Source: Incurvaria masculella (taxonomy: Eukaryota > Arthropoda > Insecta > Lepidoptera > Incurvariidae). Taken from it: a stretch of 64,000 nt of DNA. Shown piece by piece: positions 34,531 through 46,152 of the stretch. The stretch lies in assembly GCA_946894095.1 (NCBI GenBank), contig OX335656.1, positions 8,633,001 through 8,697,000 on the forward strand, in the 5' to 3' direction. Below the pieces are notes generated by a model. That model was not told where the DNA came from. It was given only the letters and a program-made list of their open reading frames with translations, and did not search any database. The position numbers and the translations under genes were made by a program. Positions within the stretch are counted from its first letter, which is position 1, and the number at the start of each line of letters is the position of its first letter.

Positions 34531-35139
34531 CATAATATGTAGATTCCTATGATGGTTAGTGCTCGCAAGTAAATCACAGCTCCGGCGCAAGCATGCAATT
34601 GAGATATTCGGAAAATGTATGGGGATACATTTTTCTCATCTTGGGCAGTCTAAACTGTAACTGTAAATTGATGTGTAACGTGATGAGGTAACATGTTTAT
34701 TTCATTCCACTGTGTGCACGCCAGCTCTGTGCTGCATGCAAAATGAAACTAGGAACTTAAATCTATCTCGTAAAATAAATCCTCTCAATCGCGAAAATAG
34801 CCACCCGGTCTGAAGGCAGTTTTCTCCGGGGTCCCGGTAATTCGTCCCAATTTGACTTTACTGCGGCACTTTCCAGAGACAATTGTTATTAGGGATTTAA
34901 GTATCGAGATTCAGTCGGGCGCGGGTATAGCTGGGCCCCCGGGGCGTGACAGATCTACAGCTTTCTACTACTTTATGGATCGTCAATGCTCATTCTAAGC
35001 TGACTGCGAGCCTATCCCACATTTCCCATTTTATGGAGCTTTATTTTGCATATAAATTAAAGTAGGAAATTATTTTTGGACTTTACAATGGATGTCTTTA
35101 GTTTATTAAGAGATTGATGATACCAAAAACGTTACCTCT
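34531..35139. other. Unassigned spacer
   Basis: No gene, RNA or named repeat is seen. Confidence 0.35.
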
Positions 35140-35143
35140 TTAA

Positions 35144-35328
35144 GGGCTTAACACCTGAATGCATTTTGAGCTTATTTTGGAATTTCAAAAATATAAAAGT
35201 TACATTGATAGTCTAGCTATATTGGAAACGGTATAACATATTTACCTTTTTCATTATCGAGATTCGTTGTGGTATTTTTTAATATAATTAAATCTTGTTT
35301 TACTTACGCGATTGGCTCTTATAACGCC
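35144..35328 (+). mobile_element. TTAA MITE family m2, copy 2 (internally deleted)
   Basis: TTAA at 35140-35143 and 35329-35332 flanks GGGCTTAACACC at the left and GGCTCTTATAACGCC at the right. It shares TTATTTTGGAATTTCAAAA and ATTGATAGTCTAGCTATATT with the other m2 copies, but is only about 185 bp long. Confidence 0.65.
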
Positions 35329-35547
35329 TTAAACGTTCTTGAGTGATACGATATACAATGAGTAGATCTTTAATCAATTACCTTTACATCATTCTTTATT
35401 AAGTACTCTCTGAGCTGTAGACCTCGCTAGTCTGCCTTTGCATATTAAATCTGAATAAATTTTAAAACAAAATCATATTATTTTTCTCGTATTTTTATCA
35501 CTTGGAACTTACCTAACGCTTTATTAGGTCTTGTCACAAAACAAAAA

Positions 35548-35818
35548 CCGGCCAAGCGCGAGTCGGACTCGCACACGAAGGGTTTCGTACCATCGTACAA
35601 ATCACGTTCTTGTATGAGCCCCCCTTCAATTTTTGTTTTGTTTTTATTATTTTCTATTATAAAAATATATTATTTTACCTATTTGTTGTTTTAGCGGCAA
35701 ACAAATAGACACTCCGTTTCAGCTGCCGAACTTATTACGGTTCATGAGATGCATCCTCGTGACAGACGGACGGACGAATTTTCGTTGGCACCCTTTGGGT
35801 ACGGAACCCTAAAAATAT
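35548..35818 (-). repeat. GGGTTCCGTACC repeat, copy 5
   Basis: Complementary-strand copy from ACCGGCCAAGCGCGAGTCGG to GGGTACGGAACCCTAAAAAT. The CCGT run is reduced to two or three units. Confidence 0.7.
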
Positions 35819-37416
35819 TGTGACATAAGGGCGGGTTCGTTAGCTCCAGCGAGACTAACTATTTCCTGGTGAGAAATAATAATCTTAAAAAATCATAGAG
35901 GTGTAATTAATAATAATAATAAAAATAATATAGTTTTATTTCAGGTAAATTTATACCTATAGATATTACATAATATACATATACATATATAGTATACATA
36001 TTACATAATATTGTCAATTTTATAAATTTCGTCAGTTGAATAGTATAACAAGACAACAATTGAATTAAAATTAGACATTTAAAAAAAGAATTATGGAATT
36101 ATGGAAACTTTATTATTTTTTTAAAGATAAGAACAATACAATTTTTAATTATTAAATTTTTATTTCGGATACAGCAATCATGATCACGTTATTGCACTGA
36201 GCCAGGCGTTCCAAAAATGATGCTCTAATTTTCCTCAATCCTCTAATGGCAGTGACTGTTGTACAAACCTGTAATATCTACATAACTTTTAAACTAAATG
36301 TTAGAGCTTTTTTCTTCAAATACCAAGATCAGAATTACAACCATTCGGAAGCTAAATCCGCTCGAAAAAAAAATTCGTCTTCATCCTAACGCCAGCCATC
36401 AAAGGCGACATTTTCTGGTAAACATTTTCTGCGGAGCATAATTCGTTTAAGTGGCAAATGTAGTGATCCCAGGGGTGAGACTAGTTCTGTGTTAGCTAAA
36501 GGGGTGAAAGGCAAAGGTGGGAGAGCCTGCCCCACGAGTACACAGTGTCAGTAGAACTGAGGTAGGTAAGTTTAGTCCAAAAGGGCTATTGTTCACAGAC
36601 AGCGAGAATGGAAGGACAGTAGTAGAAACCAGAACTCCTTTGCATGGGGGCGGCGCGACTCAGTCACATTCTTTAACTTTTTTTTTATATTAGACATTTA
36701 AAAAAATAAATAAAAACTGGCTCGACTAAAATATTCCTTAAAATTAATTTATCGAAACTGCTCACACGAGAATCGGTTGAGAAATTCCACCTCAATGCTG
36801 TTTCCGCCGGACATACGAAAGCATTTTTGCCCAATCAGAAACGGAGACGCCACGCTCGAGCTTCGCTAGTCGCTCCGTCAATAAATCGTCGACCCATAGT
36901 CTTTACTTGTCGGAGGATAGTTGTTTCATCTTCATTGATTCTCCGGAATGTAGCTAACGGGCCGAGCTTTCGGAATGTCTGCTCGTTACTTCACGATTTC
37001 GCCGCCCTTCCCCTCCGCCTACCCTCCCCCTACCCCCACCCCCGCCCGCGCCGCCCAAGGACTCCCGCCCGCCCCGCCGCCGCGCCGGCCGCCCCACGAC
37101 GGTCGGTTTCTTTCAATTAACGCTTGCTCGAGTGCGAATGCGGATTTAACGGTGACTTATTCCCTTCACGGAAATCTTATTAACAATAGTGGAACGGTCG
37201 GGAGATGGTGCCTATTGTGCCCGCCGCTGGAACGGCTGCGTCACGTGCCGAAGATATAGGAACCCAGAACTAGTCGGTCAGTATACGATAGCATAGTCCT
37301 TTCAATAAAACGCTCAACGAACCGAATGACAGTGACTTTGTCCGTACTGACACAGTGAAAAAATATTTCGTATTTATTTTTTGGTAATGAAATTTGTTAA
37401 CTAAAATATAATTACA
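35819..37416. other. Unassigned; CpG-rich patch at 36960-37110
   Basis: The AT-rich 35920-36200 contains oligo-AT motifs reminiscent of antisense LINE 3' UTRs, but without proof. The C-rich patch CTCCGCC...CCGCCGCGCCGGCC at 37010-37095 is unique in the window and could be a host CpG-rich promoter. The overlapping ORFs there are compositional. Confidence 0.3.
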
Positions 37417-38546
37417 CTAGCTGAGGTACCCGGCTCCGCTCGGGTTAATGTCGTTTCGGACTGATATCGGGCTAAATTATATGCTGGATAAACAGTAACC
37501 CAAAGAGCTGGTCCAAAAGCAATACAGTCGACATTATTTTACGAACGGATTAAACAATGTATCTACCTACGAAATTTGATAAAAATCGGGTAAACCGATG
37601 TGGCATGATTGAATAAAAAAACATCTAGATATGGCCATTCATATAAATTCAATGGATAAAATAAAATATGTAACACATTGGGGCCGATTTCTCTAAAGTT
37701 TTTTAAAAGCATTTACTCCGTCAATTTCCATGATTTATGCGGGAACAGTTCACTTATTGTGTTGTACGCTCACGCCACTAGTAAGTTAGCCTGATGTTAT
37801 ATACCTAGCCAAGTAATGCGCAGATGTAGGCTAGACTTCACAAACCGCATCTAAATCGGGTAATTGGTTCTCAAGTCAAAAGCATTTCATACTACTGGTC
37901 ACGTCTCTGTTAATTTAGCGTGATGCTATGTAGCCTTAAAATTTCCGGAAAAAATCGAGCCATACGTAGGTACAGTTATGTGGCATAAATATTGGATGAT
38001 CCATATAAATTGTCATCCCCTAAATCACCACCTTCATTTCATTCATTTTTTCAATATGGTGTGAGGAACCACCCGGTCGGCCAGAGAGTACTCGTCTGAG
38101 CAGCATAACGATGTCCTTCCGTCCCCTTCGGAATCGCTCAACGCGGAACAGGTAGGGAATTCAAATTCACTGTCGACATTCCGAAAATAAGAACCAACCG
38201 ATCGCGTCGATCCTTTATCCATAGGGTCGGTAAACTATGGAATCGACTCCGTACCGATATATTTCCTCCAAAGTACAACCTGGGGTCCTTCATACATGGT
38301 GTGCACCTGGCTGCCGGCATTGTTTTCGCAGCCCCGTGAAAGTTCGAAAGCCCATGGGCACAATATATTTATAAATTGTAGCCTGTGTGTTATTCTGATA
38401 TATAAGCTATATTATTGTAAAGTTTTATTAAAATCCATTCAGTAGTTTTTACGTGAAAGAGTAACAAACATCCATCCATCCATCCATCCATCCATCCATC
38501 CATCCATCCATTATTACAAACTTTCCCCTTTATAATATTAGTAGGA
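37417..38546 (-). mobile_element. Helitron family H1, copy F, with a long captured LINE fragment
   Basis: On the minus strand it starts TCCTACTAATATTATAAAGG, has a GGAT microsatellite (ATCC run at 38469-38511) and ends GGGTACCTCAGCTAG. The base 5' of TC is G (plus-strand C at 38547) rather than the expected A. The middle holds about 270 bases of reverse-transcriptase C-terminal sequence in antisense to the Helitron, much longer than in copies A, C and D. Confidence 0.75.
38060..38345 (+). pseudogene. Captured LINE reverse-transcriptase C-terminus (inside H1 copy F)
   Basis: It aligns with 40160-40415 and, inverted, with 55990-56240. Shared blocks are AACGCGGAACAGG, GTCGACATTCC, AAGTACAACCTGGGGTCCTT and TTTTCGCAGCCCC. 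The family is the CR1/Jockey-like tail with a YHGECSEEL-type region. Stops and frameshifts are present. The homology ends at GCCCATGGGCAC, exactly where Helitron sequence begins. Confidence 0.65.
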
Positions 38547-38761
38547 CAAGAAGGTATTATTATCATCAAAAAGAGTTTTAGATTGTTCTTTGTCCGCAAA
38601 TTGGATTTCTGTAATACGGAATAAAAAAATAGGATTCATACTGAAAATTAATTTTGTATAATTTAGCAAATTAAACACATGAAAGTAACATATATTTTCT
38701 AAGGGTATTACCGCGGCCAGGTCGATGTAATATTTTGTAAAGGTCAGGTGAGAAGCATCGT

Positions 38762-39040
38762 ATAGCATGCGAGCTGTTTCATGGTTCGGAACCCGTGTAA
38801 AACTATAGGTCCCCTTCCCCTACTATGTGGTATGGTTAAGCCCGTCCAGGTTGGTACCACTGCATTGGATGAAACTATAGTTGAAGCGGCAATTAAAAAT
38901 TGTCCGTGTTTTCCATTTAGTTCAATGTAGCCGTGCTCATAAAGGGAAGGTCCTGGCATGGCACCTAATTCCTTTGGGAATGTAGTGTATTAGGCTAATA
39001 TCATAACGGTAGTTGTGTGGTATTAGCCATCAATGCCAGG
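38762..39040 (-). repeat. PHSRGRG repeat family, copy 2 (with conserved frame)
   Basis: The minus-strand repeat contains an open frame of 71 codons (38744-38959) with YEHGYIELNGKHGQF and PHSRGRGPIV. The same peptide pattern, diverged, is encoded by the distant copy at 60943-61164. I recognise no family. The preserved frame suggests the repeat carries a decayed protein-coding segment, but a chance open frame cannot be excluded. Confidence 0.5.
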
Positions 39041-39329
39041 TTGCATAAAAAAATGTATGGAAATATGTATGTGTGTAGTTGAAGTGAAAGAGGCGTGCTA
39101 AGATCGTATCGTATGGCACTCAATATCCTGCCTACCCTTCCGGGAAAGCAGCGTGAAGGTATGTTTGAATGTATATTTTCCAAAATTTTCCAAACTTGAG
39201 TTCGGAAGCCTTATGAAACAAATTCAATTCCATGTGATCAAGCCCTGAAGAAACGTATTCGAAATGTATCGACATTTTCAAATGTGTCCAGGTAGCCGAG
39301 GGAATAAGGCATATTACGCAATGGAGTCC

Positions 39330-39565
39330 TATGGAATATCCCCAGTGGAATGAAAAAGGTATTTTGAAATGTGCCTTTGAGAAGGAAATACGGGTAACTT
39401 TGTATGTATGTTAAACTGTAGATATTTACATACTAGGTGGTAGGATAATACGCCCGGTTGGTTCCATCGCTTTGAATGACATATAGTCGAAGCGGCAAGG
39501 AAAATTGTCGGGCCGAGTTTTCCATTTAGTACAATATTGCAGTGCAATAAGGAAAGTCATGGCAT
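39330..39565 (-). repeat. PHSRGRG repeat family, copy 3
   Basis: It shares the block of GGTTGGTTCCATCGC, GTCGAAGCGGCAAGGAAAAT and TTTTCCATTTAGT with copy 2. The frame is disrupted. Confidence 0.5.
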
Positions 39566-40075
39566 GGAAAGTAGATTCAATGTGGTACGTATATCATGAA
39601 TGACGGTAGATGTATTATTAGTTATTTATATCTAGTTCCGTAGAACAAACTAATACAATTATATTATTTAATCAAATTCTTCCTTACTAAATGTAATGTT
39701 TTTCAAACAGCAATAAAAATTGGCTTTAGAACGACGGGCTGAAATACATTTTAGAGTTTTTAAGGTGAAAATAAGAATATTTTTTATTATAATTTTTCGT
39801 TGTTTACATGACATCAAAGTGAATAGCAGTTACCTGGGAGCGAAAGCTTGAAAAATCGATAGGATAGCCAAAAGGAATATAGGTCATGTAGTGGCCAACA
39901 GAGACCGCAGTCTGCCACAGCCTGCGCCTGTCTAAATTTACCCAATTCATTGGCGGGGTATTATCAGATGCAGGATCGTAGATTGTAAGCAGAATTATAC
40001 TGGGACTAAAGGAGTATAGCAAATTCACTGAGGACCTCGGATTGCATATTTTTCTATTAGACACACTGTATCTCT
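39566..40075. other. Unassigned spacer
   Basis: No gene recognised. The long minus-strand ORF at 39804-40226 runs antisense over a LINE fragment and is a shadow. Confidence 0.35.
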
Positions 40076-40430
40076 TCGACGATCCCGAAGTGTCCCTGAA
40101 TTTGGAGAACCTCCAACTCCGAAGGGATGGATGTGTCACTCTCAATATTCTATCATCTTTACCATGGAGAATGCTCGTCGGAGCTGCATAACGCTGTCCC
40201 TCCGTCCCCTTTCTATCTTCGATCAACGCGGAACAGGGAGAAAATCAACAAATTCAGGGTCGACATTCCAAAAATAAATACCCACCGATCTAGAAGATCC
40301 TTCCGAGGTATTTTCCCCAAAGTACAACCTGGGGTCCTTCAAACATGGTATGAAGAAGCAACTGGCCGGCCGGCGTGGTTTTCGCAGCCCCCCGTGTATG
40401 TGTTCGAAATCCCATGGGCATCGTCGGGCA
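40076..40430 (+). pseudogene. LINE reverse-transcriptase C-terminal fragment
   Basis: The plus strand encodes DDPEVSLNLENLQLRRD followed, after a frameshift, by the region before the fragment's conserved AAGTACAACCTGGGGTCCTT. It is collinear with the fragment inside Helitron F and with the inverted copy at 55990-56420. Several frame breaks make it non-functional. Confidence 0.65.
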
Positions 40431-40481
40431 CCTTAAGAGGTCCTGGCGTATTTATATGATGTACGCCAGGACCTCTTAAGG
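40431..40481. repeat. Perfect 20-bp hairpin
   Basis: CCTTAAGAGGTCCTGGCGTA (40431-40450) and its exact complement (40462-40481) are separated by 11 bases. It lies immediately 3' of the LINE fragment, where related fragments read only one arm (GTCCTGGCGT). Confidence 0.9.
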
Positions 40482-41149
40482 GCTTAGAATGTAAGCACTG
40501 CGCGCTCATGCTAGGTTTGTGCATACATTTATGATTAGTTTCATTTTCAGTTTTCTATTTAGAGTGCCATAAGCCTTAACGAACGAATTCTTCTATTGCT
40601 CACCAAAACGTTTGAGGATACAAATGTAAGATATTCGTTTTCTTTATGTTGACGGATTTCATTTAGTTGACAGAGAAAACCTAATTTTGTGTTCTTAATT
40701 TCAGTTCTCGTATTAAATTTTATTGTGTTTGTTCACTTCCGAATATAAGTAAATATATGCACAGTTTGAAGTTTCGTTATAGATATGTAATGTCGGTTCA
40801 AGACTCAACCTTATGTTAGTCGTAAGTGTGTCCGGACCAGCGTAAAAATGAGCGCTGTAGATCACTCATCAAGAGGGACCTGCAGCACAAAATGCTGAGC
40901 TGGTTTTTTTTTTTCTCCACAAATGTGTATTTTCAATTTTGTAAGTGTTCTAAGTTGTGTTGAGAAAAAATAAACGTTTTTTCTTTCTTTCAATATTTTC
41001 AGAACTGTTATTTTTTTCACTTTTAGTATTTCATGGTATTTCCCACCCTTATGAGTGGTATTCTTTCAAAACATTTATGAAAGGACCACCCCTGAGATAT
41101 ACACTACTAATAAGAAAAATAATTATTCAAATCTTGACAGTTTGCGGTG
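40482..41149. other. Unassigned spacer
   Basis: No gene or RNA is recognised. Confidence 0.35.
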
Positions 41150-41226
41150 ATATCGAGTAACATACACAAAACAAAAAAAAAAAATTATACAGACTAATTG
41201 AGACCCTCCTTGAAGTAAGTTAAAAA
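41150..41226 (+). repeat. GAAGTCGGTT-type repeat, copy 2 (3' end)
   Basis: CATACACAAAACA, oligo-A, ATACAGACTAATTGAGACC and TCCTTGAAGTAAGTTAAAAA match the 3' end at 5995-6066. Confidence 0.5.
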
Positions 41227-42832
41227 GGTATATAGACATACATGAGTAGCTCTGAAGCTGCGAAGACAGAACCATCTGTTGTTGCCAGAACATGTAAGCT
41301 ACAAACAACGAGCAAGGAATGACGAAGGTGGCGACCGAAGCACACCCGTATAGCGGCGGCGCGTAGCATAGCCAATTTTAGCGATAACAAATACACTGAC
41401 GGAGCGTCGGCCATTCAGTTTGCTTACGAATTAGCTCTCTCCAGAGCCTATAATCCGACTTGTCACCTAATTACGCCAAACCGATCGACTAGCGTTTTCT
41501 AATGTATGGAGAATAGAAGAGCGCGCACAATGGGCGTTAAGCGAAATAATACTTGCGAGTCCGAGTTTGATTTGACAGCTTACGCATCGTCGCCGTTAAC
41601 ACGTTGACGTTGCCGTTGCCGTTTACGCCGACTCCGAACGAACTTACGACTTACGGCGAAATTATCATGGCCAAATTCCGGCTCAATTCAATGGTGTAAA
41701 CCTGTGGAATCGAAGAGCTCAGTAAAATTTCGATAAGTGATTTCGAACTCGTAAAAGAAGCTCTGAGCATTGTCAGCGCGATCCGGACCAACGCTTGACT
41801 GCAATTCGGACCGCGGCCTAGGTCGCCACTCCTGTCTTTTCTTACTCGTTGGCTACAAATGAGGCATTTCGTGCTGCTACCCTGCGGGCGGATACTCCGT
41901 GTACGCTCAGCTGAGCGGGGGTGGAGATGGGAAGCGTGTCGAGAGACATTAATGGATCTCTGTTTATTTTCATGAGCGCAGATTATTAGTCTCAGAAAAT
42001 GGGGCGGACACTATTCACTTGAGTTAGGGTTATTGGATAAATAAATATCATATTTATTAAGTCTTCTTATATTAATACAAAAACGTTGTTGCATGATGTC
42101 TATAGAAATATTTTTACAATATAAAGATAACGATATTTTTTTAGGATGAGAAAGCAATATTTTGAGTGCATAAAAATTATCATCTTACGATACTGGCATG
42201 AACATTATCGTTTAAAGGGCTTATCACCTGATGCTTGACGAATTCATTGATGACTTGGGGCTTAAGCCGTGATCTCACTTGTTCGCTTTGTTGATCGTTT
42301 TCATCGATTAATAAAAAACCCGTATGTATAATATGACATTCGCGGCAAGTATTCACGAATCTTTTGGTTAGTTAGCAATTGGCAATTACTACAAACGTCA
42401 GAAAGTTATATAACTGGAAAAAGAGCTTTCGGTCGTGGGCAACAAAACGATCAAGGAAAATTTACGTCTGAATTGTCAGCCTGCAATGATATCCTTCACC
42501 GCTCGCTGATACAACAGCTCGGCGAACGAAAAAACCGCCCGGACCTTAATGCTCTGCGGTATCTGCAATGTACGCTTTCGGACTCTAGGGCGGAATACTT
42601 GCGAGTCGGCGTGTGACGATAATTTTTTTTTTTTTAAATATGATTAAGATGTGTACTTTTATCTGTTATTTTATTACATAGCTGGCATCAGTATTTTTAA
42701 CCATCATTTACTAAATCAGCCTTTAAAGCGGCGCTATTTTCTACCTTCGTTATCAAAGAATGTACAAACACAGCACTATGTTTATACGAATCGTTGGAAA
42801 CGATCAACGAAACAAAGAAGTGAGATCCCGGC
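41227..42832. other. Unassigned, moderately GC-rich at 41560-41960
   Basis: There are no motif-bearing ORFs. I could not connect 41230-41450 or 42230-42600 to any element in the window. Confidence 0.35.
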
Positions 42833-43017
42833 TTAAGAACGGCCCGTAAGCTGTGAAAAAACAAAAAAAAGCTGTGAAAAAACAAAGGCATGCAGGCACA
42901 GATATTTATAGCCTAATATCTTAGATGTAAAAGGAATGGATAGGGGACTAAAAAATTTTTCGGTGTCAAACGTCAATCCATGCGCGTCAGTTGGGCAAGA
43001 TTTCAAAATATCAACAA

Positions 43018-43110
43018 AATGCCTTCAAAATGTCTTGTGTGGTTGACAAATGTCGAAATAACACTAATAATCACAACAAGAGCAATGGAATCACATTCCA
43101 TGTGTAAGTA
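43018..43110 (+). pseudogene. THAP-like zinc-finger exon remnant, unit 1
   Basis: It begins MPSKCLVW and, after a one-base frameshift, continues KCRNN...KSNGITFHV. This gives the C-x-V...C and GITFH features at the start of THAP domains, the DNA-binding module of P-element-type transposases. The exon is followed directly by GTAAGT, a consensus splice donor. The second half of the C2CH finger would be in a later exon that I cannot identify. Confidence 0.5.
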
Positions 43111-43380
43111 CAAGCATATTCAGTATATTTTTAGTTTAGTTGACCTGAAACCTTTTATGTGTTGTAAAGGCGCAAACAGGGTTGGCACAAGCAAACTTAA
43201 ATTGTCAGTTCGATTTTTATTTTTGTTTTCATTTCAGTATTATGTATTAAACTAAATTTTATTTTAAAAACAAGTAGGGCTGCCACAAAACAATAGTCTA
43301 CGTACTGTTTATAATTTTTTATAATGTCGTTTAGGATGTTTGTATAATATGTCTTAGTTCTGAGGCTGTGCTAAAAAGGT

Positions 43381-43680
43381 AAATCCTTGAAAATGGTCAA
43401 AATTTTACATGTGACAGACAGCTCGTTTCCATAAATATTAAAATTCTCAAGTCGTTTCTTGGCTCAAATGTCCTTTTGTCATTGAATGAGTATTCATTTC
43501 TTCAACCTGCTACATTTAATCATAGAATTATCACGACTTACTTAATCATCTTCTTAGGGCTATTATCGAAAAATTTGTAAATGTCAAACTTTATCATATA
43601 CATAAAACCAATCCAGGGATTAAAGCCGCGACAAAGGGACAAAAGCGTAATAAACTCAACCTATTTGAAGGAAATTAAAA
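43381..43680 (+). pseudogene. P-like transposase C-terminal remnant, unit 1
   Basis: It is collinear with the open frame of unit 2 at 45402-45671 but carries extra bases near 43525 (ATTATCACGACTTACTTAA region) and 43500 that break the frame. It ends with KLNLFEGN just before a stop. Confidence 0.5.
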
Positions 43681-44164
43681 AAATTGTAAAAAGAAAGAAC
43701 TTAGTGGTTTATCAAAATACCATCACACATTTACAGCAAACGGCAATAATCATCAACAGGTTTTACATAACACTGTACTGACTATTATTTGGACTATTTT
43801 TTAGCATCTAAAACGCATTGAATGAAATTTTTAAATGCATAAAATGCAAACATGGACAATTCAAGAATAATCAATGTTATTAGTTTTGCAATGTTTGACC
43901 CATACTTGCAATACATTAATGATTCCCTCTTTGTGTTTATTTTATTTTATGATTTAAATATTTACAAATTGTGTATATTTGACTTTATTAATTTATCCTT
44001 AATATCGATGATTTTTACTCAGAAAAACGATGGGTTAAAGAATGAATCCATTCATATTTTTTTCATTTTCCCGCTTGCAAATTCGCGAAAAGATTATTTG
44101 ATGCCTTGTTAACTATACAATCATGGTACTACTTGTTCTGACCACTAGCACTAAATAGGAACCT

Positions 44165-44469
44165 CTTGTCATCTATGAGAAACTTTGGATTCTCTGAAAA
44201 TAGTCATAAAAGAAACGATAATTTTTTTTTTATTTATAGTATGTATAAATTATTGTTTGTATTTTTTTTTATATTATTATAAATTAATTAATACAGAAAA
44301 AGGAATAAAACACAACTAAAGATTAAAATATTCCTCAATCATCGGCGCAATTGGCAACGTGCCGATGACGGAGGCCGCGTTCCCCCGCTGAATGGCTAGG
44401 CTGATCTTCTGCCTAAGATAACTCGTAGTTCGATTTTGCTGAACTGTATGAATATATGAATAAACTATG
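44165..44469 (-). mobile_element. 5'-truncated retroposon in unit 1 (11-bp TSD)
   Basis: AATAGGAACCT flanks both sides (44154-44164 and 44470-44480). Unit 2 has the empty site with one copy. On the minus strand the insert encodes QKISLAIQRGNAASVIGTLP up to a stop, then an AT-rich UTR. This looks like the C-terminus of a LINE or DNA-element protein, but I cannot name the family with certainty. Confidence 0.75.
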
Positions 44470-45060
44470 AATAGGAACCTTAATATTTTAATGTACAATA
44501 CAATCTATTGTTATTTATTTTTGTGATCATTTTTGGCAGCCCTGCCGTTTTCACTTTCATTTTTCATTTAGTTTTGACGCGCCATTCTGGTCAAAGGGCT
44601 TAGCATGCGCGCATCGTTGATGTGTCATGATGGATTAGGATGAATTTTGCACTATATCTACGACCAGACGTCACAAATGTCACCATCCCTTTTTCTCACG
44701 CTATAACTAATTCAATTTAAGGAAATTGTTGTCTCATTTCATTCTTCCGCGATTAGATGAATCTATTTGTCACTTTTTCGCATGATGCATTTCCTTATAC
44801 CTTTGTCCTGCTCTTTTCCCTTTACGTATTAGAGTTTGGCGTGCATGTAAAAGTATAGGTGTGTGAGTTTTTTTAAAAATAGGAACGCTTTTGAACTATT
44901 ATCAGTATGGAGGTACCGTATCCATTCTTTTTCATCTAAGTAGGGGACTAAACAAATTTTACGGTCCGTCAAAAGTAAGCTCAGTCAGCCGATATGCTAT
45001 CAGTCGGTGTCAGACGTCAGTGATGAATTCAGTTGGGCGAGATTTCAAAGTATCAACAAA

Positions 45061-45146
45061 ATGTCGTCTTGTGTTGTTGAAAAATATGGAAATAACGCCA
45101 TAAAGGACAACAAGAGCAATGGAATCACATTCCACGTATAAGTGCA
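45061..45146 (+). pseudogene. THAP-like zinc-finger exon remnant, unit 2
   Basis: ATG-initiated, MSSCVVEKYGNN...KSNGITFHV then TAA. The donor seen in unit 1 (GTAAGT) is ATAAGT here, so splicing would fail and the frame stops. The second expected cysteine is replaced by Tyr (KYGN versus KCRN), damaging the zinc site. Confidence 0.5.
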
Positions 45147-45401
45147 AGCATATTCAGTATATTTTTAGTTTAGTTGACCTGAAACCTTTTATGTGTTGTA
45201 AAGGCGCAAACAGGGTTGGCACAAGCAAACTTAAATTGTCAGTTCGATTTTTATTTTTGTTTTCATTTCAGTATTATATATTGAACTAAATTTTATTTTA
45301 AAAACAAGTAGGGCTGCCAAAAAACAATACTCTACGTACTGTTTATTATTTTTTATAATGTCGTTTAGGATGTTTGTATAATATGTCTTAGTTCTGAGGC
45401 T

Positions 45402-45671
45402 GTGATAAAAAGGTACATCCTTGAAAATGGTCAAAATTTTACATGTGACAGACAGCTCGTTTCCATAAAGATTAAAATTCTCAAGTCGTTTCTTGGCTCA
45501 AATGTCCTTTTGTCATTGAATGAGTATTCATTCATTCAACCTGCTACATTTAATCATAGACTCCATCTTCTTAGGGCTATTATCGAAAAATATGTAAATG
45601 TAAAACTTTATCATATACATAAAACCAATCCGGGGATTAAAGCCGCCACAAAAGGACAAAAGCGTATGTAA
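45402..45671 (+). pseudogene. P-like transposase C-terminal remnant, unit 2
   Basis: An open frame of 89 codons (FTCDRQLVSIKIKILKSF near the start, IIEKYVNVKLYHIHKTNPG near the end, stop soon after KGQKRM). The pattern of an aromatic/basic YVxVKLYHIxK helix followed by a Lys-rich KLNLFEG tail resembles the extreme C-terminus of THAP9/P-element transposases. Its position at the 3' side of a THAP-bearing TIR element supports that. The resemblance is from memory of the family and is unverified. Confidence 0.45.
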
Positions 45672-45941
45672 TAAACTGAACCTATTTGAAGGTAATAAAA
45701 AAATAAATAAAAAGAAAGAACTTGGTAGTTTATCAAAATACCATCACAAATTTACGGCGAACGGCAATAATCATCAACAGGTTTTACATAACACTGTACT
45801 GACTATTATTTGGAATATTTTTTAGCATCTAAAACGCATTGAACGAAATTTTTAAATGCATAAAATGCAAACATGGATAATTCAAGAATAATCAATATTA
45901 TTTGTTTTGCAATGTTTGACCCATACTTGCAATACATTAAT

Positions 45942-46152
45942 TTTATTTTAGTTATTTATTTTGTTATTTTATGTCTAACTTTGTTTTATCTTTGATTTGT
46001 ATTTTTCAAACCTTTGTTAATTTCATGTGTTTAAAATTTTCTGTTTGAAAATTTTATTTCTATGTTGAAATACTTAAATTATTTATTTATCTTAAATACT
46101 ATTTACTATGCTGTATGGCCAAAAAAGTAAATAAAGGATTTGATTTGATTTG
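45942..46152 (+). mobile_element. Short retroposon with TTTGA tail in unit 2
   Basis: Unit 1 has the empty site CATTAATGATTCCC. In unit 2 the site is split, with ATTAAT on both sides (45936-45941 and 46153-46158). The insert ends AGTAAATAAAGGATTTGATT followed by TTGA repeats, a typical LINE 3' UTR with pentamer tail. No coding part remains. Confidence 0.8.

Noticed and set aside
39804..40226. 140-codon minus-strand ORF
   Set aside because: Antisense to a LINE reverse-transcriptase fragment; its residues match no family.
43177..44544. CAGGGTTGGCA...TGGCAGCCCTG as hAT-type ends inside the P-like unit
   Set aside because: The inverted 11-mers exist (also 45211 and 46456) but no matching 8-bp duplication flanks them, and the THAP exon lies outside. 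The outer TTAGATG ends explain the element better.
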